This document shows positions 48,301 to 60,699 of a DNA stretch of 64,000 nucleotides, in pieces (the stretch's first letter is position 1; each line of letters begins with the position of its first letter). The notes under the pieces were generated by a model, which saw nothing but the letters and a program-made list of their open reading frames with translations, was not told the DNA's origin and did not search any database. A program made the position numbers and the translations under genes. The stretch is from Hyaloscypha bicolor E (taxonomy: Eukaryota > Ascomycota > Leotiomycetes > Helotiales > Hyaloscyphaceae), in the NCBI RefSeq assembly GCF_002865645.1, contig NW_020194541.1:661181-725180 (forward strand), read 5' to 3'.

Positions 48301-51300
48301 TAGAATAATTAAAGCTAATATTATCTCTCAGGTTAAACTTAAATTATTCCGGTAATTATCCGAATTTCTGGTATTACTTATAGTACTTTATAAAGTACTT
48401 AAGGGCTTCTATATTAATATTATAGCCTGCTCGTTCTAGTATATTTCAAAGCTTACTAATAGATAAATAACTAAAATAGTAGTATAAATATTATAATTTA
48501 ATCTCTATAAAAAAGCAGAGGTTATAAGTAAAGAATTCGGAAATAAAGCTTTATAGAATAGTATTCCAAAGCAGGAAAGAGTATCCAAAATATTATATTA
48601 TAGATATAAAATATCTATTAGAAATAATGAGATAATTAGTAAGATTATTAAAGTAAACTCCTAGCTTATCTATATTAGCCAAGCTAAATAGGAATAGAGT
48701 CTTTATAGGTATAATATAGAATTATACTTGCCTAATTAGTATTCTTACTATTATAGATCTAATAAAAGATATAGATCCGATACTAAACTAGATATTAATT
48801 TGACCTTTAGTAGTTTTATTAAGTTTAATACTACTATTAGTCTGCTATAAAGCTTGGAATTAGTTAGAACCAGCGGTTAAGAATCTGGAGGCTCCGGTAT
48901 TAATTATAACTTTATAAAAGTAGTAAGAGTTATATCTTAATATACTATTAATTATAAATATCTGAATATCTTCTATTTATTTAATAGGCTCTAAGGTATG
49001 GTTTTCGCCTATTATCTAGTATATAAGAGAAAGGGAAGTGAGGTTATTTATAAGGGTATTAGTTATGGAAATAGTAAGAGCAGGGGCTATAGGAGCGGCT
49101 AGAAAGCTCTTAATAGAAATGAAGTAGGAATTAGAATAATATTTCTTTCCTTTATCCGTTTCCGCTAGTAAGGCTTTAAAAGCATTACTTACTAGTTCGT
49201 TCTTACTACTCTCATTATTCTTTTCTCTTTCGAATTTAGTAATATACTATATATAAGTATTACTAAAGTATTTATTAAAGTTGCGAGTATTTCGGAATCT
49301 AAATTAGTAAATGTTTCTACTCTTGAATCGAGCCTTCTTAGCCTCTTATTCCTCTGGTATATGCTTCTATAAGCGGTATTCGGGTCTCTTATATATAAAA
49401 TATAATTTCAGAGTATAATTATTATAATTATAGGGCTTGAAGTAGTTATTATAGGTTCTAAAGTTATGGCTAGATCCGTATTAATAATTTCCGGACAGAT
49501 AGTAATTTGGAGGGTTTTAAGAATAGTATTATTAATTAGTAAAGTAGGTTTTAGTAGTAATTTATTACTTCTTCTTATAAGTAGTAATAGACGATTAGAG
49601 CTTATTAATAAGCTGGCCAAGATTATTAGGAAAGTCCGAAACTATATATTAGTATACTAGTAAGCCTTAATAGAAGGTAATAATTTTATTATATAGGAAT
49701 TCGGTACTTTATAAGGCAGGAGCAAGGCTATACTATAATTTATATAGGTTATTAATTAGTATTTGGACAAGCTCAAATATTGTCTTTTTAGGGTTCTTTA
49801 CTATTATAGTTACTAAGGTAATAGTATTCTATTTGTCTAAATTTCAATAATAGAAACCGGGGCCTTTAAAGAAGCTATAGATATTCGTATAGGCCTCTTT
49901 ATATATATGGCTCGAGAGCTAGTTATTATAGAAGTAGTCTTGTACTAGTTCCTTTAATATAGTAGGAAAAGCTCTTACTAGCGCCTTTTCTAGGAGCTCT
50001 ATATATTGGCAGATATTAAGGAAGATAGTAAGTTTATAATTAAAACTACTATTAGTTCCGTTATACTTCTATACTTCGAAATATATCTTTACTATTTCCC
50101 TAATGAGCTTCCTAGCAGAAATAGTAGGTACTAATTAATAATAGTTCGGGTTTGGTAGTAATACTAGTAATAGTAAAGGTAGAAGTAGTAAATAGCCTTG
50201 ATTTAGAGGAGGTAGATAAATAGCTTAATTTCTCGACTGAGATTATCTGGTTTCCTTATATCTAGTTCTATCTAGAGTAAGATAAACTAATATAATAGGT
50301 TCCTAAAGAAGATCTGTTCTAATTAGATTATTATTAATAATATTAGCTTCGTTCTATATACTCTTTATCTTTTCTTGGGCAAGATTAATAAAGAATTATA
50401 TAATAGTAAGGTTTCTGTAGTTCTATTTAATATAAATACTATTATACCGAAGTTAAGCTCGAAGATTTTATATAAGTATATAGTTAATTAGACTATATAT
50501 TATAGTATTAAAGTTTTTGAAGTTATCCTGGAACAGATCCTATAGATTATTATTACTCTTCTTATATAAGGTATACTAATATATTTTAGTAGTTATATAT
50601 TCCTGAAGTTCAGCCTTTGTTATAGTTACCGGGTTAATACTGTCCTCCCATTTCTTAATTAGTTCCTTTTCCTTATTAGCGTCTATACTAAACCGAGTTT
50701 AGGTTCTCCCTAGTATATATTTGTGGTTCGTGGCAGGAGGGGTTCGAAGGTAAGGTAGTTCGTGGTAGGTTCGTGGAAAGGGTTTGGTGGTAAAGGTGTC
50801 CAGATGCCTGGTTCAGATATTTGGTTCAGATGCCAGATGCCTAGTTCAGATACCTGGTTAAGATACTAGATACCTGGTTATTGAGATGCTAGATGCCTGG
50901 TTCAGATGCCAGATGCCCAGATGCCTGGTAGGGTGTTGAAGTAGATATTTCGCTCTTAAATATTTTCGTCCGTGACGAGAAATTTAGGAAGTGAAATATT
51001 ACGATTCCGGGAGGGTCTGAAGCTCGAAGGACTTGATTTGATAGTAAAATCGAAGTAGTAGTTAAATGGCTTTAAGGGCGTATGCAGGGCGTATGTTCCG
51101 GAGAGAGGGTCCCGTAGATACGGGTATTATATAAGTGGAAAAGATGGTTTCCAAGAAGGTAGTCTTAGAGCCGAAAGAAGTTGGTTTTAAAGAATAGTAG
51201 AAGTTAAATGGATGGATAGTTAAATGGCTGACCGCTTATTAATTAGTAAGAGCTAGATATCTTCTCTATAGGCTACCGAATACTTTCGTAAAGTTAATAA

Positions 51301-51720
51301 GTAGTTCCCCTCTTTAATATAGAATAGACTAGATTTGTTTTAGGCTACCGAATGCTTTTAGGACTAATCTAAAATCTTCTCTGATCTGTATATATAAACT
51401 GATTAGTATTAGTTTACCAGGAATATATAGTACTATTACATAAGCGTAGAAGTGCTATTTGTATAAGGTTAGTAAAGTTATTATTATTTTGAAGTAAGGA
51501 TTATAGTATTATAGTATTAATATATGATCCCTAAATCTGCTAAGCCTAAAGAGGTCTAGTTTACTAGTCGAGTTACTAATGGGACGCGAGGTTATATAAC
51601 TATATCCCGTATCCCATGTCCCATTACCTATATCCTATTGCCTATATCCCATTGCCCATATCCCGTATCCCGTGTCCCGTGACTACGCACGTGACTCCCA
51701 AAGGAATAGCTATACTAATA
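45303..51720 (-). mobile_element. Ty1/copia LTR retrotransposon B, full length, reverse orientation
   Basis: 6,418 bp flanked by CTTAT (45,298-45,302 and 51,721-51,725). LTRs 45,303-45,616 and 51,407-51,720 are both 314 bp and belong to the same family as copia A. Reverse translation shows the same proteins in the same order, for example the reverse transcriptase LYSIPEAGN ghost near 46,910. The leader (50,700-51,400), with its GATGCCTGGTTCA-type repeat (50,797-50,935), keeps far more G+C than the rest. It sits inside the large TIR insertion, so it is younger than that. Confidence 0.93.
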
Positions 51721-51725
51721 CTTAT

Positions 51726-54296
51726 TATACCTATTTATAGACTAATATTAACCTGGCTCCTTAATAGTAAACCTCTTATATTTCTGATTCTTATACTTAT
51801 CTCATATCTTTATTTCTATTTTATTTAATATCCTAAATATCTGTTATATTTTTTTACGGGATATAAATTTACTAATATTTTTTCGGATCTAGTAGTATAT
51901 TTTTTTATAGCTATACCGAATTAATTAATTATTCTTTAGTTTCTTAAAAATGAATTCTTTAGCTTCCTTAAGGGTATTAATATACTTGGTATTAAATCGA
52001 TTTTATCTTAGCTAAAGCTTATAATAGTATTGAATTATTTTCAAAATATATATATTAAGCCTAGGGTAATTAAGTTTATAATTAAAGATCTAAAGTATAT
52101 ATTTGAGTAAATAGTTCTAATACTAGAGGTAATATATTATTTTAACTAGCTTCTTATTATAGAAATATATTTTATATTTTATTTATTATTAATTCGGAAA
52201 GAGTTTAGTATTCTATTATTATAATTAAGTAATATAGCTAGTCTTACTAGTATTAAACCTTTCTAGTTATAAGGTATATCTAATATCCTAAAGAGTTTTT
52301 TTTTAAATATAATAAAGCTCTTTAATTTGAGTTTAATATTATTTCTATAATTAAGAATTAATTTTATTAATTTCTATAATATAATATAGTTTATAAGTTA
52401 TAGTAATAGTAATTAGAAATAAAAAGTAAAGAGAAAAAGAAATATATAGTCTTTAAATATTAGTCTATACTAGTATAAAAACCTTATTTTTATATTTATA
52501 TAAAATATAATATTATAATTATTAAAAATAGTTTTATTTTTATATTATATTATCTAGATATACTATATCTAGATTATAAAATAATACTAATATTTCGTTT
52601 CTTATATATAAAGAAAGCTTATTTTTAGTATTATATAACTATATAATTCCCTGGATTCAAGAAACTAATATAAAATTTAGAGAAGGTAATTTATTATTTA
52701 TATAATTCCAAAATTATTAGGCTTTCTAATCTAATCCTATATTCTTTAGGTTTAACTAGGAACTCTCTATTTATATCCTAGTATTATACTAGTAATAGAC
52801 CTATAAATATAGTTTACCTAACTTATTTATTTGGCCCGGGAATTATATCTTATAATTCTTTTTTATAAAAGTAGTATTAGTATAATAGATATTATTACTT
52901 ATAAAATTAATCTTATCTTCTAATTAGTTTATTAATCTTATTATTACCTTTATTTACGAATTTATTATTATTCTATAAAAAAAAGAGCTTGAAAAGATTA
53001 ATTCGATTTCCTAGTTTATTTATAAATCTATTCTTTTATATTTTTTGGGCCTTTATAGTATAAAGATAACTCCGAATTTATAATTACTTCTCGGAAAAAG
53101 GATATTATAAAAAGGCCTTCTTTTTCTTCTAACTAACTCTCCTTCTCTTAACTATAATACTATATCTAACCTCCTTTTTGTTTTTCTTCTTCTTCCTTCA
53201 AGTATTATTCAAGCCTTTCTTCCTATTATAAGGTAAATATAATCCTTTATTATACTACTAAAGAAGTTCTTAAAAAAAAAGAAAAAATATAATATATATA
53301 ATATTAGTAATATTAATAACCTATACCTGTCTAGTAAAGATAAATAATATAATATAGCTCGAATATAAAGGCTTAAAAACTTAAGGTATTATAGAGGAAT
53401 AGTAAGTTATATTCTCCCTATATAAAAAGCTAGAATATAGTATTAATTAAATATTAGAATAATAATTTATTAAATCTACTAAATCTCCTTCCTTTCTTAA
53501 ATACCTTATAGCCACCTCTTACTACTACTAATAAATAGTATTATCTCGAGCTTTTCGATATCCCTAATAAGATAATATAAGTTATAAAAAATATTTATAA
53601 AATACTAGAAATTCAAGATATAAAGTTTTGTTTTGGAAAGAAGCTAGTTAACTTAGATAATCTAAAGATTATAGTAAACCTGGAGGTAATATATAATTAA
53701 ACTCGAGGCTATTTAGTACCTATATCTTATATTAATTATATGAAAAAGAACCCTAAAGGCCTATAGTAGAAGTATATATAAGTTTAGGGTAAATTTAACC
53801 GAGCCTATTATAATTATAGATATAATAATAATAGTAAAGTATATACCTTATATTACCTTAATATAGTACTAAAAGATCTAGCTCTTCCTAAATTAGCCTT
53901 TATAAAACCTCAACTTTTAAAATTATAAATACCCTCGAAATAGAGTAATAAAGTAAAGAGACTAATAAAGGGAAAGGGAGAGAGAGAGGAAGAGGGTAAG
54001 AATAAGGATAAAAAGAATAATAGAGATAGAAATATTTCGAATATTATAGGAGATAATAGTAAGGATAATAATAATAAGGAAGGTATATCTTGTAATTTAT
54101 AGGATTTATTATATGGACTATACAAGTTAAAGGGGGGTTAATAGTAGTTGAGAAGGGGGGGTAGAGGCAGGAGCGGGAGTAGAGGGGATACTAGAGATAT
54201 TATAGTAAAGACAAATATAAATATTAGTATATTTAGTAACTGCGAATAGCTTTATTTTGGCTATCTCTATATAAGTTATATATACGAGTATAATAG
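51726..54296 (+). other. Right interior of the large insertion, degraded
   Basis: AT-rich with stop-riddled plus-strand text such as IFSLYKKLEYSINQ and FLKYLIATSYYY (about 53,400-53,530). Near 53,930-54,125 there is a charged tail, KGKGREEEGKNKDKKNNRDR, then KEGISCNLQDLLYGLYKLK. Possibly the C-terminus of an element protein with a Lys/Asp/Asn-rich region. No family recognised. Confidence 0.4.
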
Positions 54297-54433
54297 TGGT
54301 TGCACCCGTAGAATGCGGTATTTTGGTTACGGGCAATTTTTGGTAGGGTGTATACGTATCATAAATCAGATATCGAAGGTCGAAAACCAGATTCGAAAAT
54401 CGCTTGGTCTTCTGATCCTTACGGCTTTCCGTA
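54297..54433 (-). repeat. Right terminal inverted repeat of the 15.9-kb insertion
   Basis: Inverted counterpart of 38,502-38,635, perfect over the outer 74 bp. Its outer end CCGTA abuts the second GACGTC. Confidence 0.85.
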
Positions 54434-54439
54434 GACGTC

Positions 54440-54555
54440 CCAGACCCGGGGATGTCTTGCGTGGCGTTGTCTCCGCCCATCGTGGAAGACTTTTCGTGTG
54501 CTATGATCTTTGGTGATGGGAAAATTGAATCAAGGTAGTTTATTTCATAACTCAT
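54440..54555 (-). pseudogene. MFS transporter, detached 5' end
   Basis: The minus strand from ATG 54,480 reads MGGDNATQDIPGSGTS into the duplicated GACGTC, where the reading frame of the 3' part continues (SLATSRFDVEARD). An upstream in-frame ATG at 54,555 would add 25 residues (MSYEINYLDSIF...). The total length of 434 codons with the shorter start suits the family, so 54,480 is preferred. The old promoter must lie at 54,560-54,800, now 16 kb from the rest of the gene. Confidence 0.85.
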
Positions 54556-56102
54556 ATATCAGGGAGCAATAATGCTGCCTCCAGCATAGAAATAAAGCCT
54601 AACAGGAAAAAGGGTGCGAAATCGGGGACGTCTGTACGTTTATGCAAGAGAACTTTTTACTACGATGCTGAAGTCCAGGAACCCGCCACCGCATTTGTGA
54701 GTACAGAATATGGAATAAGGAGAAAAGAGGGTGGACACATCGGAATGGACGCCTGTACGTGCAGGTAACTAAAGTCCCTGGCAAAAGCACGCCACGCCCA
54801 AAAACATTATTTATATAAAAATTGTTTAATTAATTAAAAATTACCTACTTTATAATTAGTCTAATTTCTAAATACATAACTTATTAAGTATATAAGATAA
54901 AATTTGAATATAATAAAATTTAAATATATAATATTTCTTAATATAATTATTTAATTATTATTTGAAATAAATTAAAGAAAATTAATATTATTCTTATATT
55001 ATATATTATTATAAAATAAAAGAATTACAAATTTGTTATTTTAGAATAGCAAGTTTAAGATACAAATTAAAATTTAATAGTTTATTAGCTTTAAAAGCCT
55101 AATTACTAATAATTCTAAAATATAAAAGAAGGTTTTATTTATTCCAAAAAGAAAACTAAATTTATAAAATAATAAATCGAATATATAAATTTATATAAAA
55201 TATTTAAAATGTCAGTTATTAAAGGCTTATATAAATAAATGAATATATTATTAATTTCTTATTAAATTCATATAAATTATATTAAAACATAAAAGTATTT
55301 ATTCTTTTATTTAATTAAAGAACTATTTTATTTTTAATAAAATAATAATAAAATAATAATAAAATAATAATAAGGTAATTATAATTAAATAAATTATATA
55401 AAATTATAATAAAGATATTATTTTAGAAAAGATTAATTAGATACTATTATACTAATTATTAATATTTTATTTTATATTAAAGTGAAATATACTAAAATAT
55501 AAATGAACTTCTCATATAAAATATTAGAAATTTAAACTTAAAACTTTTATTTAAAAATATTAAATTTAGTTAAATTTATTTAAATTTTAAGCTAATATAA
55601 TAAATAAAATTTAAAATTTATACTTTTATATACTTATTACCTTCAATTACATAAAATTGTTCTTTTATTATATCTATAAAATCTATAAATAAAATATTAT
55701 ATAAAACGGATTTAGAGTTACTTAGTTATTAGAAAACAAAAAAATCGCCGAATCAAGTTTTTGTGCGGGGCTCACTTTTCCCAGGGGTCTCGGTTATATT
55801 TCGGCGACTATAGTGAAAGTGCACACCCTGTCTATTAAGCTTTTAGGTGTAAAAGCCTCTAGGGTAATAGCACAGCGACATATGATCGCCTTTACAAGGG
55901 ACATGCCGATGCATCCACCCTCTTTAATTGCATTTTGATACTCCGTAAACACCGAAGAGGAATAGTAATGACATGGGAGTAAAAGTGATTTTAAATATAT
56001 GGAGTGGCGATTTAGAAGAGATTTTCTCGCATCTTCCATTGCAACTTATTCCACGCCTTTGAAGCTTCTCTTGCCGTGATCTAAGTTCTTTGCGTGTACA
56101 GT
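54556..56102. other. Intergenic: former permease promoter, AT-rich stretch, amidase 5' region
   Basis: 54,556-54,800 has normal composition and is the presumed upstream region of the split permease. 54,810-55,740 is AT-rich with an (AATAATAAT)-type microsatellite near 55,338-55,375 and no element ends that I can define. 55,794-56,039 holds an 81-codon minus-strand open frame (ATG at 56,039) without family-like content; I do not call it a gene. Confidence 0.4.
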
Positions 56103-58274
56103 ATGTTCCATAACCGCAGCAGCGGCCGATATAAGGTTTCTATCCCTGGACGCACGGCGCTCCGCTCTATTCTTCTCGTCTGCGTGGCGACAGCTCCAGC
56201 AGTCAGCAGTTTAAAAACTCCAGCACTCCAGTTTACCGGCGCAACCGTTACGCTCGCAGATACCCCTTACTGGGTGGCCCCAGACCCCGTCGGAAATCTC
56301 GATCTCGGCATCATCACCAAGGTGTTTCAGAGCCAATCTGTTACCGCCGGCTCAGGTTACCTGCCCATAAGCGTGGTTCAACTGCAAGCTGGCAACGATT
56401 CTACATCGACGCTGGAGTCAATTTTCTCCGCCTACCAGGCTTCTGACGATGTGTGGAGCACCGATTTCTCTTACGGTGAGTAACTCCTAGTCCACTCCTC
56501 TCTCCCATGGCACAATTCAGCCCCTGATGTCTCGCAACGTACGCTAGTGGTTTATGTGCAGGAATTTGCAGACGTCAACCCCAAAAAGGATCCGGCCCTG
56601 TCAGACCTGTCTTCTGAGGAGCGGGGGGATCGCGTGATTCTTCACGACATCAGAGCCGAGAAAAAGGAAATCATTCCGAACGGACCCTACTTTGTTTCCT
56701 TTGAAGGAACAATCCATCAGGCCTTCCGGCTCTACTCGGACTCGCAAGAGGCCTTTACGGAATCCGTCTATACCGGGCCGACTGGCGCTCACATAGTTCT
56801 CACCGCCAATATCCCCGGTCAGAGTCTGGCCATCGCAGTTCCCTCCAGGCTCTACTACGAGTGGTCCTCTGAAAAGCCATTGGCGGGTGTGCGCATTGGC
56901 GTCAAGGATATTTATGATCTCTCCGGCATCAAGACGGGATTGGGAAATCGGGCTTGGTATGGCTTGTACCCCCCTGCGAACGAAACGGCCACGGCAATCC
57001 AGAGACTGATTGATGCTGGTGCCGTTGTGGTGGGTAAACAGAAGACGGCACAGTTTGCGAATGGCGAGTACTCGACAGCGGATTGGGTCGACTACCACTC
57101 CCCATTCAACCCTCGAGGTGATGGTTACCAGGATCCAAATTTTTCCTCTGCTGGAGCCGGTGCGTCCATGGCTTCATATTATTGGCTAGATGTTGCAATT
57201 GGGTCGGACACTGGTGGGAGCACTCGTGGGCCGGCTCGTGTTCAAGGCTTGTATGGCATGAGACCATCTCATGGCGCAGTACCTCTGGACTATGTCATGC
57301 CACTAGCTCCTGAATTGGACACAGCCGGCATCATAGCCCGAAATCCCTGGCTCCTCCGTGATGTGGCCGCAGTCCTGTACCAGTATTCTCAGGATGCGAG
57401 CAAGTCCCATAACTATCCCCAAAGTCTCCTCATCGACAGCATCCCGGAAGGGTTGGACGAAGAGACCACCACCGCTCTAGAAGGATTTCTCGGTGGGCTT
57501 AAGGCTAGCCTTAGGATCGCTGATGGGATCTCCCTTAATTTGACTAGGGAATGGGAGACCACTCGACCTGCTAGCGCCCCCATTAGCCTAGCAGGAATGC
57601 TGAATACAACATACCCCACCCTGATCGGCAAGAGGCAAAGCAAACTCGTGCGCGATCCTTTCTACGCCCACTACGCTCGTCTGCACAATGGCAGACTACC
57701 CTTTGTCAATCCGGTTCCCTTGGTACGATGGGGTTATGGGGATAGCCAGTCGGACGTGGCTTCCTCCGAGGCTTTGATGAACAAGACGATCTTTAAGGAC
57801 TGGTTTGCGAGCCACATACTGAAGCCAGACAACAAAACATGCTCCTCATCAATCCTCGCCTACATCGTCCCCCCCGTGGCCCAATACCGGAATGCCTACA
57901 GGACCTCACCAAAGCCACCATTTACTTTCTCTAGCCAGTATTACAGCGTCTTCGCAGAAACCTCCGACATTGTTGTGCCCAGTGAGTCCTCCACGCTTCG
58001 TCGCTTCCCCTTTGAGATATTTAGCCAACCTCGGCCTACTAACGACTTCGCGATTTTAGTTGGGCAAACAACATATAATTCGACTGTGACGAATCACTCT
58101 GAAGAACTGCCCGTTACAGTCAACTTGATGATTGCAAGAGGCTGCGATTGGCTGCTCTTGAACTTGATTTCTGACCTAGCCAAGACTGGGGTTTTGAAGA
58201 TTTCCGCAGTAGGTTCTAGTTCGGTGGATGGTGGGGAGATCTTGTTGAGGAGGTACTTATATGATTCGTACTAG
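56103..58274 (+). CDS. Secreted amidase-signature family enzyme
   Basis: Two exons, 56,103-56,475 and 56,548-58,274, with a 72-bp intron (GTGAGT...GCTAG); 699 residues. The N-terminus has a hydrophobic signal-like segment ([18 protein letters not shown]). The first ~200 residues form a separate domain ([20 protein letters not shown]), of the kind fused to amidases in filamentous fungi and often labelled scytalone-dehydratase-like Arp1. The amidase domain follows: catalytic Lys in [27 protein letters not shown] in place of GGSSGGS, and the Ser-cisSer region [20 protein letters not shown]. It ends [18 protein letters not shown]. The usual Gly-Gly-Ser-Ser is altered (AGAG), but the Lys and both serines of the triad appear present. 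It should hydrolyse an amide, probably outside the cell or in the secretory path; substrate unknown. Intact, no RIP. Confidence 0.85.
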
Positions 58275-60699
58275 CGAATAGAATGTGGTGCTTGATGCAG
58301 CCTCGCCGATGTTAACTTATTACGCACGTCTATAGAAAGGACGAACGGTGGTTTTAATAATCCGCAACAAGGATTATACTAATATTCAAATGCCAAACGG
58401 AGGATCAACCTTTTCCGTGCAAAGCCTAACTGCCCAGGCCACGTTTTACTCCCCCCTCTTTTTTGCAAGTGTTTCTTTAAACTTAAAAATAAAGAAGCAA
58501 AAAGTTGCAGACAAAATAGAGCAACTACTCCGCAGTACTTTTAATTTTGTCCCTCCCAGTACAATGCAACCTACGATAGGATCGGGACAGTCGCTCACAC
58601 CAATGAACACCGCACCGAGAACAAGAGAGAGAACTTGCGACTTCGGTTAAGTCGACTCTGTAAGTCGACTCCTGTTAACCCAATCGGGCAGCGCAACATT
58701 CACTCACAACGCTCACGCCCGACGTAATACCTGGAAAAGAGAGGTTGGTTAGCCAACGCAGCTGTAACCCAGTAACATATCAAATAAAACGTCGGCCTGG
58801 TGTCTTTCATAAGATATTGAGAGATAGTTCAAGATCTATTATATTAGTCTCGTCGTGGCTTTGCTCTCTTGTAATTGTGGCAGTTATTAATATATTAGTT
58901 AACTGTCTTATTTATTCGAGGCTAGTAATAATATCTCTATAAGTAATATAATAATATCTCTGCAAGTAATATAATAATATCTCTGTAAGTAATATAATAA
59001 TATCTCTGTAAGTAATATAATAATTTTACTATATTGAAATATTTAATTACTAGCTAGCCTTAAACTAAATCGAGTAGCTTGTTTGGCAATTACTCTTCTT
59101 GTCTTTTAATACCAAAACCCATAATTTTAAAGCTCATTTTATAAATATATTTAGTAAATAAGCTAGTATATATAAACTAGCTATTAATTATTAGTTTAAC
59201 TAAGCTTTATTAAAAAAGCCTAATTAATTAATAAAATCATTTTTAATATTTTCAAATATAAATTAAATAAATAATATTAAGAATTTAAGAAATAAAGAAT
59301 TTTAGCTAATAATCTTATATATTATAAGTTTTACTTTTATAGTAGTAATATTAAAATTTAATAATATAAATTAAGAGTTAAAAAAAGCAAATTAATTAAA
59401 AGAAATTAATATAGCCTTTTATTTATAATTAAAATAATTAGCTTTTAAATAATAAAACTAAGTTATAATATAAGCTTTATAACTTAAAAGCGTATTTACA
59501 ACTACTTTATAATTCTTAATTTAATAATTATAATAAATTTTTATTTTTATTTTTATTTTATATAAAGCTTATATAATAACTTAAATAATAATAGTAATTA
59601 TAATTTTAATATATTAGTATTTAAATATAAAAACAAATAGTATTCTTTTTAATTATATAAGATTTAATAAATGACTTAAAATGTCTTTAAAATTTATTAT
59701 ATTTTTTATAAATATAAGAAGAATTTTATTATTCTTTAAATAATAAAAGTAATAAAATTTATATTTTAAATATATTTGAAACTAATTTTCTTATTATATA
59801 TATATTTATAACTGCTTTTTATTATAAAATCCTTATATTTATTATTATTAATTTATAAATATAAAGCTAATGGCTTAATATTATAAAAAAATAAAAAACA
59901 AATTAATTTGTTAGGATTTTAATATACGAGTTTTAAAATAATTAAGTAAAGAAATAAAATATCATAAATATATATTTAGAAATTATAATAAAAAAAGAAA
60001 AGAAAAACAATTATTTTAAGTAATTATTATAAAGGATTTTATTTTATAAGCTTTTCATTAAATTAGAAATATATATATATATATATATATATATTAAGCT
60101 AATAAAGGTATTTCTTTTAAGAAAGAATAAGAAAAAAAGCCTTTTAATATAAGTAAAGTAGTATTTAATATTTATTTTAAGTATAAATTAAAAGAATTAC
60201 TAGAAAGACGTTCGAAAAACTCAGCTATATATGGACTATTATATTAAGTAATTGTATTTTTTTAATTGCGTGAATAAAATCCATCCCTAGTGCCTTGCGT
60301 GCAAGGGCGTCTAAATGCAAAAAAAAGGCCATGCTTTTAATTATGAGATATTGGCATGGTGTCAATTAAGGATCCTTCCAGCTGTTTTCAAATATCCTGC
60401 AAGTACACCTCTAACAGCGTCCAAACCATCTCTTTCATCCATTAAAATCCTTCTCTGAGAGTATTGTTCGAAGTGGTCCGAGAAAACCAGCAGTCATTTT
60501 CCAATCCTAGCACGCGCAACATCCACTGACCGCCAGGGATGAAATTCCACCGAAGGAATATTTGCCGAATCTAATTGCAGTCTATTCAGCACTGTTTCCT
60601 ATCACCCTAATAAGCGGCTATCATGTAAGGCCTCTCACATCTCTCGCGTAGGCGTGAGTGCTACCGTCTCCACATCTAATATCAGCCCCTTTCCCATCC
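58275..60699. other. Intergenic with AT-rich repeat remnant
   Basis: 58,275-58,760 has balanced composition. Then comes a 23-bp tandem repeat (listed separately) and an AT-rich tract to 60,240 with an (AT)n run at about 60,068-60,095. No coding content is legible in the tract. 60,240-60,699 is of normal composition and should include the 3' end of the glycosyltransferase transcript. Confidence 0.45.
58933..59024. repeat. 23-bp tandem repeat, four copies
   Basis: Unit ATCTCTGTAAGTAATATAATAAT, with copies at 58,933, 58,956, 58,979 and 59,002 differing by one or two transitions (GTAAG/GCAAG/ATAAG). It marks the border where composition drops to AT-rich. Confidence 0.9.

Larger units (their letters stand above)
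38502..54433. mobile_element. 15.9-kb insertion with ~130-bp terminal inverted repeats and 6-bp target duplication
   Basis: The two borders are inverted copies. Both start TACGGAAAGCCGTAAGGATC (itself containing TACGG/CCGTA), agree perfectly for about 74 bp to TCTGATTTATG, and remain similar through TACCAAAAATTGCCCGTAAC to about 38,635 and 54,297. Both are flanked by GACGTC (38,496-38,501 and 54,434-54,439), which occurs once in the rebuilt host gene. GACGTC is palindromic, so a 4-bp (ACGT) or 2-bp duplication cannot be excluded. The interior is RIP-degraded and includes copia B; without that and its duplicated target it is about 9.5 kb. A 60-65-bp tandem repeat lies inside the left end. No transposase family could be recognised, so it may be one DNA transposon or a non-autonomous carrier. 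Confidence 0.8.

Noticed and set aside
55794..56039. 81-codon minus-strand ORF upstream of the amidase
   Set aside because: It has an ATG but no recognisable motif, and it lies in the probable promoter; not enough evidence for a gene.
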